A DNA stretch of 64,000 nucleotides, from assembly GCF_000379445.1 (NCBI RefSeq), contig NZ_KB902241.1, positions 1-64,000 on the forward strand, given 5' to 3'. Below are positions 37,456 to 45,433 of this stretch, in pieces (the first letter of the stretch is position 1; every line of letters begins with the position of its first letter). Below the pieces are notes generated by a model that saw only the letters and a list, made by a program, of their open reading frames with translations, ran no database searches and had not been told where the DNA came from. The stretch is from Fangia hongkongensis FSC776 = DSM 21703. Lineage in GTDB: Bacteria > Pseudomonadota > Gammaproteobacteria > Francisellales > Francisellaceae. A program made the translations under genes and the position numbers.

Positions 37456-38979
37456 CTAGTGCTCCATACTAACAGCGGTATTTTTTGGCTTTTTCAGCAT
37501 AAAAATAAAAGGAATTGCAACCAGCAAAAGAAGATAAGACAAATAAGACACATCATCAAATGCAATGATATTCGCCTGCGGCAAAATCAATTTTACAACC
37601 TCAGCTAAAGTATGTGGATCCTCTGCACTCCAGCTCATATGCTGAAGCCACATATGATAATCAGGGTTCATTGTATTTATCTTTTGTATCATACTATGCC
37701 ATGCGACCTGTGCTTGCTGTGTCAGTACAGTCACCATCACAGAAGTGCCCACAGAGGTGCCTAAATTTCTAAAGAAACTAAACATCCCACTGCCTTCAGC
37801 TAATGCCGCTGGTGCCAATGTCTGTAAGGCCATCGTTGAAACAGGAACAAAGAAAAACCCCATACCAATCCCTTGAACAATACCAGGATAAGTTAAATTC
37901 CAAGGATCTGACATTAAAGGCACGCCTGCATACAGGTAATTACCATATGCTGTAATCAGAATCCCCAATAAAATAATAAGCCTTAAGTCTATCTTCTTTG
38001 CCAAAGGTGTGACAAACACCATCGCAATAGCAGCTGCAATACCTCTTGGTGCCATTAATTCACCAGAGAGGGAAGCAGAGTAGTTCATATAGCCTTGCAT
38101 AATAAGTGGCTGTACCGTCATCATACCAAAAATGCCCGCAGTATATAGCACCAATAAAATACAGGAGGCCGCATAATTTCTATCTTGAAATAAATGAAGG
38201 TTCAAAATATTTCTAGGTGTTATCCAACCGCGTACAATAAAAATAATGCCAGCAATGATCCACGTTAATAAGAGACCCAAGATAAAGTGCGAGCTCAACC
38301 AACCATCTGTGTTGCCTCGATCAAGGAAAATTTGTAGCGTTGATATCGTAATGACCAATAGCGCTAGACCTATCCAATCTATCTTCACTTTTTCACGTTT
38401 GGTCTCCGTGATAAATAACAGTGTCATTAATATCGCTAATAAACACACTGGAATGTTGATATAAAAAATCCAGCGCCAATTCATCCAGTCTGTGATATAG
38501 CCACCCAGTGTTGGCCCTAATACAGGCGCAGCCATAATGCCAATACCCCATACTGCCATTGCCTTGACTTGCTCTTTTGGTGGAAATGTATCTCGCAGCA
38601 CATATTGAGACAGAGGCACTAAAGAGGCTCCAAAAATCCCTTGCATAATACGAAAAAAGACCATTTGGTCTAAAGATGTAGACAATCCACATAACATCGA
38701 AAAGATTAAAAAGCCGACGATGTTAATTAATAAAAGGCGCTTGCGTCCAAAAATACGCACAAAAAAGCCCGTAAGTGGCATACAAATTGCTGCTGAGACA
38801 ATATAAGAAGTAACAACCCAAGAGATTTCATCTGTACTTGCCCCCAAGGAGCCCGCCATATCTTTTAAGGCCACATTGACAATCGTTGTATCAATAATTT
38901 CAATCATAGCCGAAAGCATGACGGTAATGGTAATCAACCACTTTGCAGCGGTTGATATTGTATGGTGTTTTTCAGACAT
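37456..38979 (-). CDS. DHA2-family (EmrB/QacA) drug:proton antiporter
   Basis: A 507-residue MFS exporter with about 14 membrane segments. SAMIEIIDTTIVNVALKDMA in the first helix carries the D-x-T motif typical of DHA2; SYIVSAAICMPLTGFFVRIFGRKR is motif A, and IMAAPVLGPTLGGYITD is antiporter motif C. It resembles EmrB. No emrA membrane-fusion gene or outer-membrane partner is adjacent, so it either acts alone or pairs with distant genes. It is 62 bp upstream of carA on the same strand. Confidence 0.9.
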   Translation of the reverse strand: MSEKHHTISTAAKWLITITVMLSAMIEIIDTTIVNVALKDMAGSLGASTDEISWVVTSYIVSAAICMPLTGFFVRIFGRKRLLLINIVGFLIFSMLCGLSTSLDQMVFFRIMQGIFGASLVPLSQYVLRDTFPPKEQVKAMAVWGIGIMAAPVLGPTLGGYITDWMNWRWIFYINIPVCLLAILMTLLFITETKREKVKIDWIGLALLVITISTLQIFLDRGNTDGWLSSHFILGLLLTWIIAGIIFIVRGWITPRNILNLHLFQDRNYAASCILLVLYTAGIFGMMTVQPLIMQGYMNYSASLSGELMAPRGIAAAIAMVFVTPLAKKIDLRLIILLGILITAYGNYLYAGVPLMSDPWNLTYPGIVQGIGMGFFFVPVSTMALQTLAPAALAEGSGMFSFFRNLGTSVGTSVMVTVLTQQAQVAWHSMIQKINTMNPDYHMWLQHMSWSAEDPHTLAEVVKLILPQANIIAFDDVSYLSYLLLLVAIPFIFMLKKPKNTAVSMEH

Positions 38980-39046
38980 TCACTGTCAATCGGTCAAGAA
39001 TAATGAGGCTATTTTAGCCTGATTTAATGTTATTGAATAGCCTGAA

Positions 39047-39709
39047 TCATTTCGGCGTTATTTTTGCCTCTTTTTTCAATCTACGGCGACGCTTAATGAG
39101 CTCAATAATCGCAGGCGTGATAGAAACAATAATAACTGCCAAGACAAGATAGCTAAAATGCTCACGCATAAATGGAATATTACTAAAGAAGTAGCCGATA
39201 TAGACTAAAGAGCCAACCCATACAAATGCAGCAATCACACTTAGGATCATAAATCGCCTGTAAGGCATTTCTCCCATGCCCGCTGCAAACGGGGTAAAGG
39301 TGCGCACAATCGGCACAAAACGTGCAATAATAATCGCTTTAGCACCATATTTTTCAAAGAATTGGTGCGTTTTTTCAAGGTGCGAAGTCTTGAGGATTTT
39401 CGCATCAGGTTTAAAGAGCTTCTCGCCAAATAAATGCCCAATCCAATAGTTACAGTTATCCCCTAATATCGCCGCAAAAGCCAACACAAAGATCATTAAA
39501 TGAACATTTAAATTTGTGGTTGCTGTGACAATACCGACTGCAAAAAGAAGGGAATCTCCCGGCAAAAAAGGCATGACAACCAAACCTGTTTCACAAAAGA
39601 TAATCAGAAATAAAAAGGCATATGTCCACAAACCAAAGGTATTGACCAATGTATTCATATGTACATTTAAGTGAAGTACAAAATCAATCAGATATTGTAT
39701 TGTGTCCAT
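39047..39709 (-). CDS. DedA-family membrane protein
   Basis: A 220-residue polytopic protein with the DedA/VTT signature: VVMPFLPGDSLLFAVG, GDNCNYWIGHLFGEKLF, and ARFVPIVRTFTPFAAGMGEM with the essential basic and proline residues. It ends in a basic tail. DedA proteins act in lipid-carrier/phospholipid scrambling and membrane homeostasis. It lies 67 bp upstream of the DHA2 exporter in the same direction. Confidence 0.92.
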   Translation of the reverse strand: MDTIQYLIDFVLHLNVHMNTLVNTFGLWTYAFLFLIIFCETGLVVMPFLPGDSLLFAVGIVTATTNLNVHLMIFVLAFAAILGDNCNYWIGHLFGEKLFKPDAKILKTSHLEKTHQFFEKYGAKAIIIARFVPIVRTFTPFAAGMGEMPYRRFMILSVIAAFVWVGSLVYIGYFFSNIPFMREHFSYLVLAVIIVSITPAIIELIKRRRRLKKEAKITPK

Positions 39710-39832
39710 CTGGTCTATATATCATTTTTAAAGTTGCCACATTATAGCGAGAGTTTGCTGATCTGGCTATCTGCAATAAAGCATAAAGGGGTGATTGAAC
39801 TTGATATGGCTTGTTATGAAGTATTCTGACTG

Positions 39833-40138
39833 CTATACAAACTTCTCAGTGGGCCATTTATGATACAGTATATTATATCGATCAATGCGTGCTGCTTTAA
39901 GATGTTTCCTATAACGATCCAAATAGAGTTTAACCGCTGGTGGTGGCGCATCGCTTTGCAGGCGAATATGATATAAGCGGCACCATTTTTTTACTGTTAC
40001 AACTTTGCAGCCAATAATTTCAGACACATTTTGATAACTTAAATTTTGCGCTGAAAAATCTGATAACACACTTTGTGCCGAACGGTGGTACACAGCCTGT
40101 ATTTTATTGGGCAAACTATCTTGATATTGATTGGCCAT
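39833..40138 (-). CDS. Small helix-turn-helix-like protein, unknown function
   Basis: A 101-residue basic protein. Residues ~32-60 (LSYQNVSEIIGCKVVTVKK, WCRLYHIRL) look like a homeodomain-type helix-turn-helix, suggesting DNA binding. AGAGG with a 9-nt spacer precedes ATG 40138. It stands alone between DedA and the amine oxidase. I cannot name a family. Confidence 0.55.
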   Translation of the reverse strand: MANQYQDSLPNKIQAVYHRSAQSVLSDFSAQNLSYQNVSEIIGCKVVTVKKWCRLYHIRLQSDAPPPAVKLYLDRYRKHLKAARIDRYNILYHKWPTEKFV

Positions 40139-40380
40139 TGCACATACCTCTACATTTATCCTCGAGTCAACAAATACTCTAGAACATTCCTTTATAGTAA
40201 TTTATCTACAAAACAAAGCTACTATATATCCTAGACGCACATTCCATAACTTAATATTATGAAAACTTATCACTCAGAAATATTATCTTATTTATGCAAG
40301 TACATATGTAAGAGATACGCCATAAGGTATGTACGAGATTTAATTTAAAATATAGCGACAATTTGACTATTTACAACAAA
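40139..40380. other. Intergenic region with weak dyad
   Basis: This 242-bp AT-rich gap holds the promoter of the 101-residue HTH gene and a 7-bp dyad, GTACATA (40300-40306) with TATGTAC (40328-40334), which may be a weak terminator of the amine oxidase gene or an operator. Nothing else is seen. Confidence 0.35.
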
Positions 40381-41739
40381 TTATAGGTAAATATTCTCCA
40401 ATGATGCTGTGCGCTTTCTTATATCTTCTGTAAGTAAATCCGTCTGTAAAATATCATAAGATGCACGAACGCCACTTAAAAAGGCACCATGTACTGTTGA
40501 GGGAAAATAGCGAGAAGTCGCCTCGCCTGCAAAAAATACCTTATTATCAATTGCATCTGCAAGCACCTCTCTTTGCTCCACATTTACACCAACAGGCAAA
40601 TACGAGTACGAGCCATAGCTTGTGTTATCTTTTGACCACCTAGTAATGTATACATCAACTGGTTTAGGCACCTTGCCATACATATTTTTAAGCGGCTCAA
40701 TAATCTTCTCAATCAGCGCCTCATCTGTTAACGCTTCATATTCTTTTGCCATCTCTCCTGCGGTAAATGCTACCAAAATAGGTTTTTGAGTTAGTGGATA
40801 TAGATTTATCATCTCCCTTGCAATTTGATGGTCATTAGATAAACAGGCAATACTTTGTGCATTTTCATCCCAAAATACATGATCAAAAGCCAAATAAATC
40901 TTATCCAAAACGCCCATTTTTAACACTTGCAGTGCTTCTCTTTTCTCCACAGGAAGGTAAGGATCAAAGCTGATATCTCCTCGTTTTAAGACTCCTAACG
41001 GCGCGGTAACAAGCACATAATTACTAGTGTACTGCCTATCTTTAGTCATCACTTGAACCATATCCCCACTGTAATCAATCTGCTGGACTTTTTGATTTAA
41101 CTCAATCTTAACGCCTTCTGCTAGCAAATAAACAATTTGTGCATACCCCTTAGGAAAAAGCCTGTCATGACCAGCAAAGTCATGATCTGCGTGATAACTC
41201 TCAGCAGAAAGATCATCTGCCTCGGTTGCGTATTCATATAAAATAAGCGTATCGACAATATACTCAAGTTGCTTGATACTATTGCTTTTGAGCACTCTTT
41301 TCTCAATAAAGTCATTTTTTAATGACTCAATAGAACACAGATGCATATTTGTTTTTTTAGTTGTACTGCTTAAAAAGTCTAAAAAATCCGCCATCAAGTT
41401 AGCAATTTCAAGCTTCTGTTCTCGATTCAGTCGCTTGAAGTCTTTATCAAAAATATCTCGCTTAATAATATTATTGGGGGAAGAACCACACATCTGGGAG
41501 CGTTTTGTTTCAACATCATGCTTCATGGCCAAACGGGTAATTGGGTTTTCCTCAATCCCATGAATCCAAGAGGCACCTAAATCAACCGTTGCTCCAGCAA
41601 AGTGAATACTATGGATGCGCCCTCCTAATCGATCTTTTGCCTCAAGCACCAATACATCAAACCCATTTAAACTTAAATTCCTTGCCGCTGACAATCCAGC
41701 GATTCCACCACCAACGATAATCACATCATATTGCTGCAT
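40381..41739 (-). CDS. FAD-dependent amine oxidase (polyamine oxidase-like)
   Basis: A 452-residue flavoprotein. The N-terminal dinucleotide motif is YDVIIVGGGIAGLSAARNL followed by EAKDRLGGRIHS, and TVDLGASWIHGIEENPI is typical of polyamine oxidase/LSD1-like enzymes. LVTAPLGVLKRGDISFDP and the C-terminal VFFAGEATSRYFPSTVHGAF complete the family. It likely oxidises spermine/spermidine or a related amine, giving peroxide. ATG 41739 is used; a seven-residue extension is unlikely. It diverges from the secreted glycosidase-like gene. Confidence 0.9.
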   Translation of the reverse strand: MQQYDVIIVGGGIAGLSAARNLSLNGFDVLVLEAKDRLGGRIHSIHFAGATVDLGASWIHGIEENPITRLAMKHDVETKRSQMCGSSPNNIIKRDIFDKDFKRLNREQKLEIANLMADFLDFLSSTTKKTNMHLCSIESLKNDFIEKRVLKSNSIKQLEYIVDTLILYEYATEADDLSAESYHADHDFAGHDRLFPKGYAQIVYLLAEGVKIELNQKVQQIDYSGDMVQVMTKDRQYTSNYVLVTAPLGVLKRGDISFDPYLPVEKREALQVLKMGVLDKIYLAFDHVFWDENAQSIACLSNDHQIAREMINLYPLTQKPILVAFTAGEMAKEYEALTDEALIEKIIEPLKNMYGKVPKPVDVYITRWSKDNTSYGSYSYLPVGVNVEQREVLADAIDNKVFFAGEATSRYFPSTVHGAFLSGVRASYDILQTDLLTEDIRKRTASLENIYL

Positions 41740-41928
41740 ACAAACCCTTTTGCGATACACATCACTACACTATCAAGCATAAAGTATTTCTTTGCTATCG
41801 GCGAATCATTTTCCAAATAAGCACAATTATACTTTTATTTATTTGGGTTCCATTTGAAATTTTGATACCATTTTCTCTAGCGATTACTATTGCATGTTAC
41901 ACTTAGTATACTTTCGGGGGAGAGAACA

Positions 41929-42924
41929 ATGAAAAGACTTGTCTTACTATGCCTTAGCATTATATGCATACAAAATGCCGTGGCATCAAACAATAGTCCA
42001 CAGATCTATCTTTTTCTTGGCGGTGACAGCCCATGCAAGCATTTACAAATTTTAAACCATCCAGAAATTACCGGTGCGCAAGTTATTTATAACTGGAAGC
42101 GTCTAGAACCCCAAAAAGACACCTACAACTTTGAAGGCATTTCAAAAGACTTACAATGTTTAGACAACATTCATAAAAAGCTTTTTATTCAACTGCAAGA
42201 TCGCTCTTTTTCTCCCGAAAACATCCCCGTTCCAAAGTATTTACAAACAGATGAATATCACAACGGCATTGCCAAGCAAACTGATAACCCCGGTGAAAAC
42301 AAGCCACAAACAACAGGCTGGGTAACAAAGCAGTGGCAGCCAAGAGTACAAGCGCGTTTCCAAAAACTCATTGCAGAGCTTGGAAAACATTTTGATGGCA
42401 AAATCTCTGGCATTAATCTACCTGAAACTGCCATTGATACAGACCATCAAACAAACGCTTTTTGCCAAGCTTATTTTAACTCTATCTTAAGCAATATGAG
42501 CGCCTTGAAAAAAGCCTTTCCCAATAGTTACGCTGTCCAATATGTGAATTTTATCCCATGTGAGTGGAATAATAGTGAGCACTATATGTCGAGACTATTT
42601 AGTTATGCAATCAAACATCATATTGGCCTTGGAAACCCTGACACCGTTCCGTATCGAAAAGCGCAAATGAAAAATAGCTACCCATTTTTTCATCGTTACC
42701 ATAAGGCGCTTTCTGTTGTGAGCATTGCAATTCAGTCACCTGATTATACTTATACCAACCCCAAAACAGGCAAAAAGTTTACCGTCGCTGAATTATATAA
42801 TTTTTCTAAGAACTATCTTGGCGTAAATATTATCTTTTGGAACATTCAAGAACCTGAGTACAGCCAGAAAGTACTCCCTTTTTTGCAACGTGAAATTCAT
42901 TCTCAAAGAAAACAATCCTCTTGA
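41929..42924 (+). CDS. Secreted TIM-barrel glycoside hydrolase-like protein
   Basis: A 331-residue exported protein with signal peptide MKRLVLLCLSIICIQNAVAS. The mature part reads GAQVIYNWKRLEPQKDTYNF, the usual strand-2 region of clan-A glycosidases. GKISGINLPETAID would carry the acid/base Glu, and NIIFWNIQEPEY is a late strand with a candidate nucleophile Glu. I cannot assign a numbered GH family. ATG 41929 follows GGGGGAGAG. Possible roles are extracellular polysaccharide or host-glycan breakdown. Confidence 0.7.
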   Translation: MKRLVLLCLSIICIQNAVASNNSPQIYLFLGGDSPCKHLQILNHPEITGAQVIYNWKRLEPQKDTYNFEGISKDLQCLDNIHKKLFIQLQDRSFSPENIPVPKYLQTDEYHNGIAKQTDNPGENKPQTTGWVTKQWQPRVQARFQKLIAELGKHFDGKISGINLPETAIDTDHQTNAFCQAYFNSILSNMSALKKAFPNSYAVQYVNFIPCEWNNSEHYMSRLFSYAIKHHIGLGNPDTVPYRKAQMKNSYPFFHRYHKALSVVSIAIQSPDYTYTNPKTGKKFTVAELYNFSKNYLGVNIIFWNIQEPEYSQKVLPFLQREIHSQRKQSS

Positions 42925-42993
42925 GATTTACAACATAACACTCTACCATAGCGCTTTTAGATGATTGTTAATATAACAGCCTAATACAGTAAT

Positions 42994-43683
42994 ATGAGTG
43001 ATATAGAGAAAAAACATCTTCGAACAGTCAAAAGTTTTGTCAAACGCGCTGGGCGCATGACTCAACGTCAAACAAATGCACTTGAGAAGCATGCTGATAG
43101 CTATTTAATTCCTTATCAGCCACAAAAGCTAGCGCTAGAGCGCATTTTTGAAACAACACAAAATATCGTCCTTGAAATTGGCTTTGGCATGGGAACAAGC
43201 TTGATTGAAATGGCAAAAAACAACCCACATATCAATTATCTTGGTCTTGAAGTACATGAACCTGGTGTTGGCAATATACTTGATTTAATCCATCAGGAAA
43301 AACTGACCAATCTAAAGGTGGTGATGCATGATGCCGTTGAGGTTTTAAAATATAACATTGCACCTCAGTCACTTCAAGGCATCCAGATATTTTTCCCAGA
43401 CCCTTGGCATAAAAAGCGCCACCATAAGCGCCGCCTTGTTAACCCTGAGTTTATTACTATTATGTCAAATGCACTCGCCAAAGGTGGATTTATTCACTTT
43501 GCCTCTGACTGGCAGCCGTATGCCGAGGAAGTTTTGGCGCTTTTCACAAACGCTCCCGAGCTCATAAATCAGTTTACCAATTTTGCCCCAAGACCAGAAA
43601 CAAGACCACTCACTAAATTTGAAAAGCGTGGACAAAATCTTGAGCACCCTATTAAAGATATAATATTCACTAAAATAGATTAG
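42994..43683 (+). CDS. trmB: tRNA (guanine-N7)-methyltransferase
   Basis: A 229-residue TrmB that makes m7G46 in tRNA using SAM. Visible motifs are the N-terminal SFVKRAGRMTQRQ, the SAM site LEIGFGMGTSLIEMA, YLGLEVHEPGV, IFFPDPWHKKRHHKRRLVN (catalytic Asp and RNA-binding basic run), and the C-terminal ETRPLTKFEKRGQN. Length is normal. It starts 69 bp after the glycosidase-like gene. Confidence 0.97.
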   Translation: MSDIEKKHLRTVKSFVKRAGRMTQRQTNALEKHADSYLIPYQPQKLALERIFETTQNIVLEIGFGMGTSLIEMAKNNPHINYLGLEVHEPGVGNILDLIHQEKLTNLKVVMHDAVEVLKYNIAPQSLQGIQIFFPDPWHKKRHHKRRLVNPEFITIMSNALAKGGFIHFASDWQPYAEEVLALFTNAPELINQFTNFAPRPETRPLTKFEKRGQNLEHPIKDIIFTKID

Positions 43684-43741
43684 CTCTACAATTCAATTAA
43701 ATAGTCAGTTGATCTGCTCCAGATTTCACTTCAAAACTCGT

Positions 43742-44506
43742 TTACCATGGTTTAGCGAATGATTTGCCGGGTGAGCGTATAGGTGAGTTCTCAGCAGATG
43801 AAACATTATACATCTCTTGATTAAGAGGTAGCACATTTTCTAAAAAAATGCCTACATTTGCATTATACAAATATAAATTATTTTTCCGATACGCTCCTAC
43901 ACTATCAATAGTATTTAAAAAATACCTGATTCCAACTGGTTGTTTCCCTAAAAGGTTTGAGCCATTTTGCTGAAACCATCTAAAGTAGTGCCCACCGCTT
44001 GCTTTTCTTAAATATTGAAAAGACATTGCATGTCCACCTTCAGTTATCCTGCCTACCATATAAAAATAGTGTACTTGATTTTCCTGCAACTGATTGAAAT
44101 ATTCTTCCCAGATATGGAGCTCAGAGTCTTTTGGTATCATCTGAGGCACACGGTCCACCTCAAATATATTATGTTTACTTAACAGTTGAAAGAGGGTTTG
44201 AGAACGATAGCCAGCTGCATGTTCAAAATTACATGTCACACTCCCCCAGAGTGATTTATTGGATAAAGCACCTTCCTGAGTAAATTCAAAGAGAAATTTT
44301 CTCATTGCTTCATGCCTAGCATCATTAATACAGCTTAAATCATAACCTGTGCCCAAAAGTAAGCCAAAAAAGGCATAGCTCACACATGGGCCGTGCTTGA
44401 AGCCTGCATTCCACATCCCATCACTAAATGACGCCAAAAAGTTACGATAATCAGTGGTTAATATTTGGTGGCTAGTCGCATTATATTTGGGAAAATCCAA
44501 TGGCAT
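43742..44506 (-). CDS. Unknown protein with papain-like (YopT/C58-type) Cys and His motifs
   Basis: The 254-residue product is not a named protein to me. KHGPCVSYAFFGLLLG (Cys41) and ITEGGHAMSFQYL (His159), followed by HYFRWFQQNG, follow the order and spacing of C58 peptidases, whose blocks are G-x-C, G-H-A and FFDPN-G. The third catalytic Asp would fall at residue 179, where Gln is present. The protein may be a relaxed or inactive cysteine protease, or another papain-fold enzyme. It has no signal peptide. GGAGAAATAA precedes the ATG. It is an orphan gene, consistent with an effector; this is inference. Confidence 0.5.
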   Translation of the reverse strand: MPLDFPKYNATSHQILTTDYRNFLASFSDGMWNAGFKHGPCVSYAFFGLLLGTGYDLSCINDARHEAMRKFLFEFTQEGALSNKSLWGSVTCNFEHAAGYRSQTLFQLLSKHNIFEVDRVPQMIPKDSELHIWEEYFNQLQENQVHYFYMVGRITEGGHAMSFQYLRKASGGHYFRWFQQNGSNLLGKQPVGIRYFLNTIDSVGAYRKNNLYLYNANVGIFLENVLPLNQEMYNVSSAENSPIRSPGKSFAKPW

Positions 44507-44547
44507 TTATTTCTCCAACGATATTCTATTAGAGAAAATGATAGGCC

Positions 44548-44658
44548 ATGAAAAAACAAAATATAGATGAGTTATGCTCTGAAATAAAAAAAGGTGAAAC
44601 CAAAGATCACCCGAAACATAAATATTTTTTCACTCAAAACTGGGAAATATCAAATTAA
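44548..44658 (+). CDS. Possible 36-residue small protein
   Basis: An ATG at 44548 opens a 36-codon frame coding a charged, Lys-rich peptide (MKKQNIDELCSEIKKGETKD, then HPKHKYFFTQNWEISN). The nearest purine-rich stretch, AGAGAAAATGATAGG, is poorly placed. It lies between the C58-like gene and the candidate RNA. It could be real, a gene remnant or chance. Confidence 0.2.
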   Translation: MKKQNIDELCSEIKKGETKDHPKHKYFFTQNWEISN

Positions 44659-44692
44659 TTGATATAAAGTTGACTTTTTTTAACTGATTTTA

Positions 44693-44721
44693 TTTACAAT
44701 TAAAAACTTAGTGCTTATATT
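44693..44721 (+). promoter_or_regulatory. Sigma-70 type promoter for the candidate RNA
   Basis: TTTACA (44693-44698) and TATATT (44716-44721) are spaced by exactly 17 nt, close to consensus in this AT-rich genome. The predicted transcription start (~44728) falls at the first bases of the paired stem of the candidate RNA. A second -35-like TTGACT lies at 44670-44675. Confidence 0.5.
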
Positions 44722-44727
44722 CTAATG

Positions 44728-44812
44728 CAGGCAGAGGACTTCAGCCCCCATCTGAAGCGCTCAAGTATCTTCCATACCCCCTCGTGAAATTGAGCAAGGA
44801 TCCTCTGCCCCT
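44728..44812 (+). ncRNA. Candidate structured small RNA (three-way junction with exposed C-runs)
   Basis: A closed three-way junction can be drawn by eye. P1 is a perfect 9 bp, GGCAGAGGA (44730-44738) with TCCTCTGCC (44801-44809). P2 is a perfect 6 bp, CTTCAG (44739-44744) with CTGAAG (44752-44757), and a CCCCCAT loop. P3 is a perfect 6 bp, GCTCAA (44759-44764) with TTGAGC (44790-44795), enclosing a small GTAT/ATAC hairpin and a second CCCCC run (44777-44781). Unpaired C-runs are a feature of sRNAs that bind G-rich ribosome-binding sites. The alternative is a structured 3' end of the leftward skp transcript, 24 nt past its stop. No intrinsic terminator follows directly on the plus strand. Confidence 0.45.
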
Positions 44813-44836
44813 AAACTGCTTACTGAATTAGCTTAT

Positions 44837-45400
44837 TTACTTTTTTGTATCCGCTTTATCTGCATCATCTTTTTTAGTTGGTGTAGCTGATTTCATAATC
44901 TCAACAACATCACTTGTTACATCAACTTTAAGTTCAGGTGCCGCATAAGCCACTGCTTGTGAGCTTAATATCAGCTGATAGCCATCTTTTTTAGCAACTT
45001 GATTGACTGCATCACCAAATTGGCTTTGGAATGCTTTAGCAATCTCCTGCTCTTGTGTTGCTTCACTTTGTCTAAAGCTATTTGCCTTTTGTTGGAAATC
45101 TTTTTGTGCTTGCTCTAATTTTGCTTTTTGCGCATTTAGATCCGTTTGCGTTAAAGTCGGTGCATTTGTTTGCAAAGTTTGCATCTTTTTCACTAACTCA
45201 TTTTGCTCATTTTGCAGCTCTTTTGCCTTTGGCTGTAATTTTTTTTGTAGTGCTTGGATGCTGGCCTCACCTTGTGGTGCTTGCTGATAGATAATCACGG
45301 GATTCACCACACCAACTTTAATAGAATCCATTTTTGCAGCGGCCATTGCCGTACCTGCCATTGCAATTGTTGCTACACCTGCTGTTAGTAATTTTTTCAC
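44837..45400 (-). CDS. skp: Periplasmic chaperone Skp (OmpH)
   Basis: A 187-residue Skp with signal peptide (KKLLTAGVATIAMAGTAMAA). The sequence IKVGVVNPVIIYQQAPQGE is followed by a long charged helical region (~45-130: KKLQPKAKELQNEQNELVKK and similar) and QLILSSQAVAYAAPELKVD. Skp trimers carry unfolded outer-membrane proteins to the Bam complex. The start codon is GTG at 45400 with an excellent AAGGAG site. It follows bamA by 33 bp. The usual next genes lpxD-fabZ-lpxA are absent; the candidate RNA lies there instead. Confidence 0.93.
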   Translation of the reverse strand: MKKLLTAGVATIAMAGTAMAAAKMDSIKVGVVNPVIIYQQAPQGEASIQALQKKLQPKAKELQNEQNELVKKMQTLQTNAPTLTQTDLNAQKAKLEQAQKDFQQKANSFRQSEATQEQEIAKAFQSQFGDAVNQVAKKDGYQLILSSQAVAYAAPELKVDVTSDVVEIMKSATPTKKDDADKADTKK

Positions 45401-45433
45401 TGTTTGCTCCTTAATTATTACTTAAAATCAACC

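Noticed and set aside
37456-38979. A complete EmrAB-type efflux operon
   Set aside because: No membrane-fusion protein or outer-membrane channel gene lies beside the DHA2 transporter.
44728-44812. Clover-like folding read as a tRNA-Leu/Ser or tRNA-like gene
   Set aside because: It has three stems only, no T-loop (GTTC) or D-loop consensus, and the 3' end is CCCC rather than CCA.
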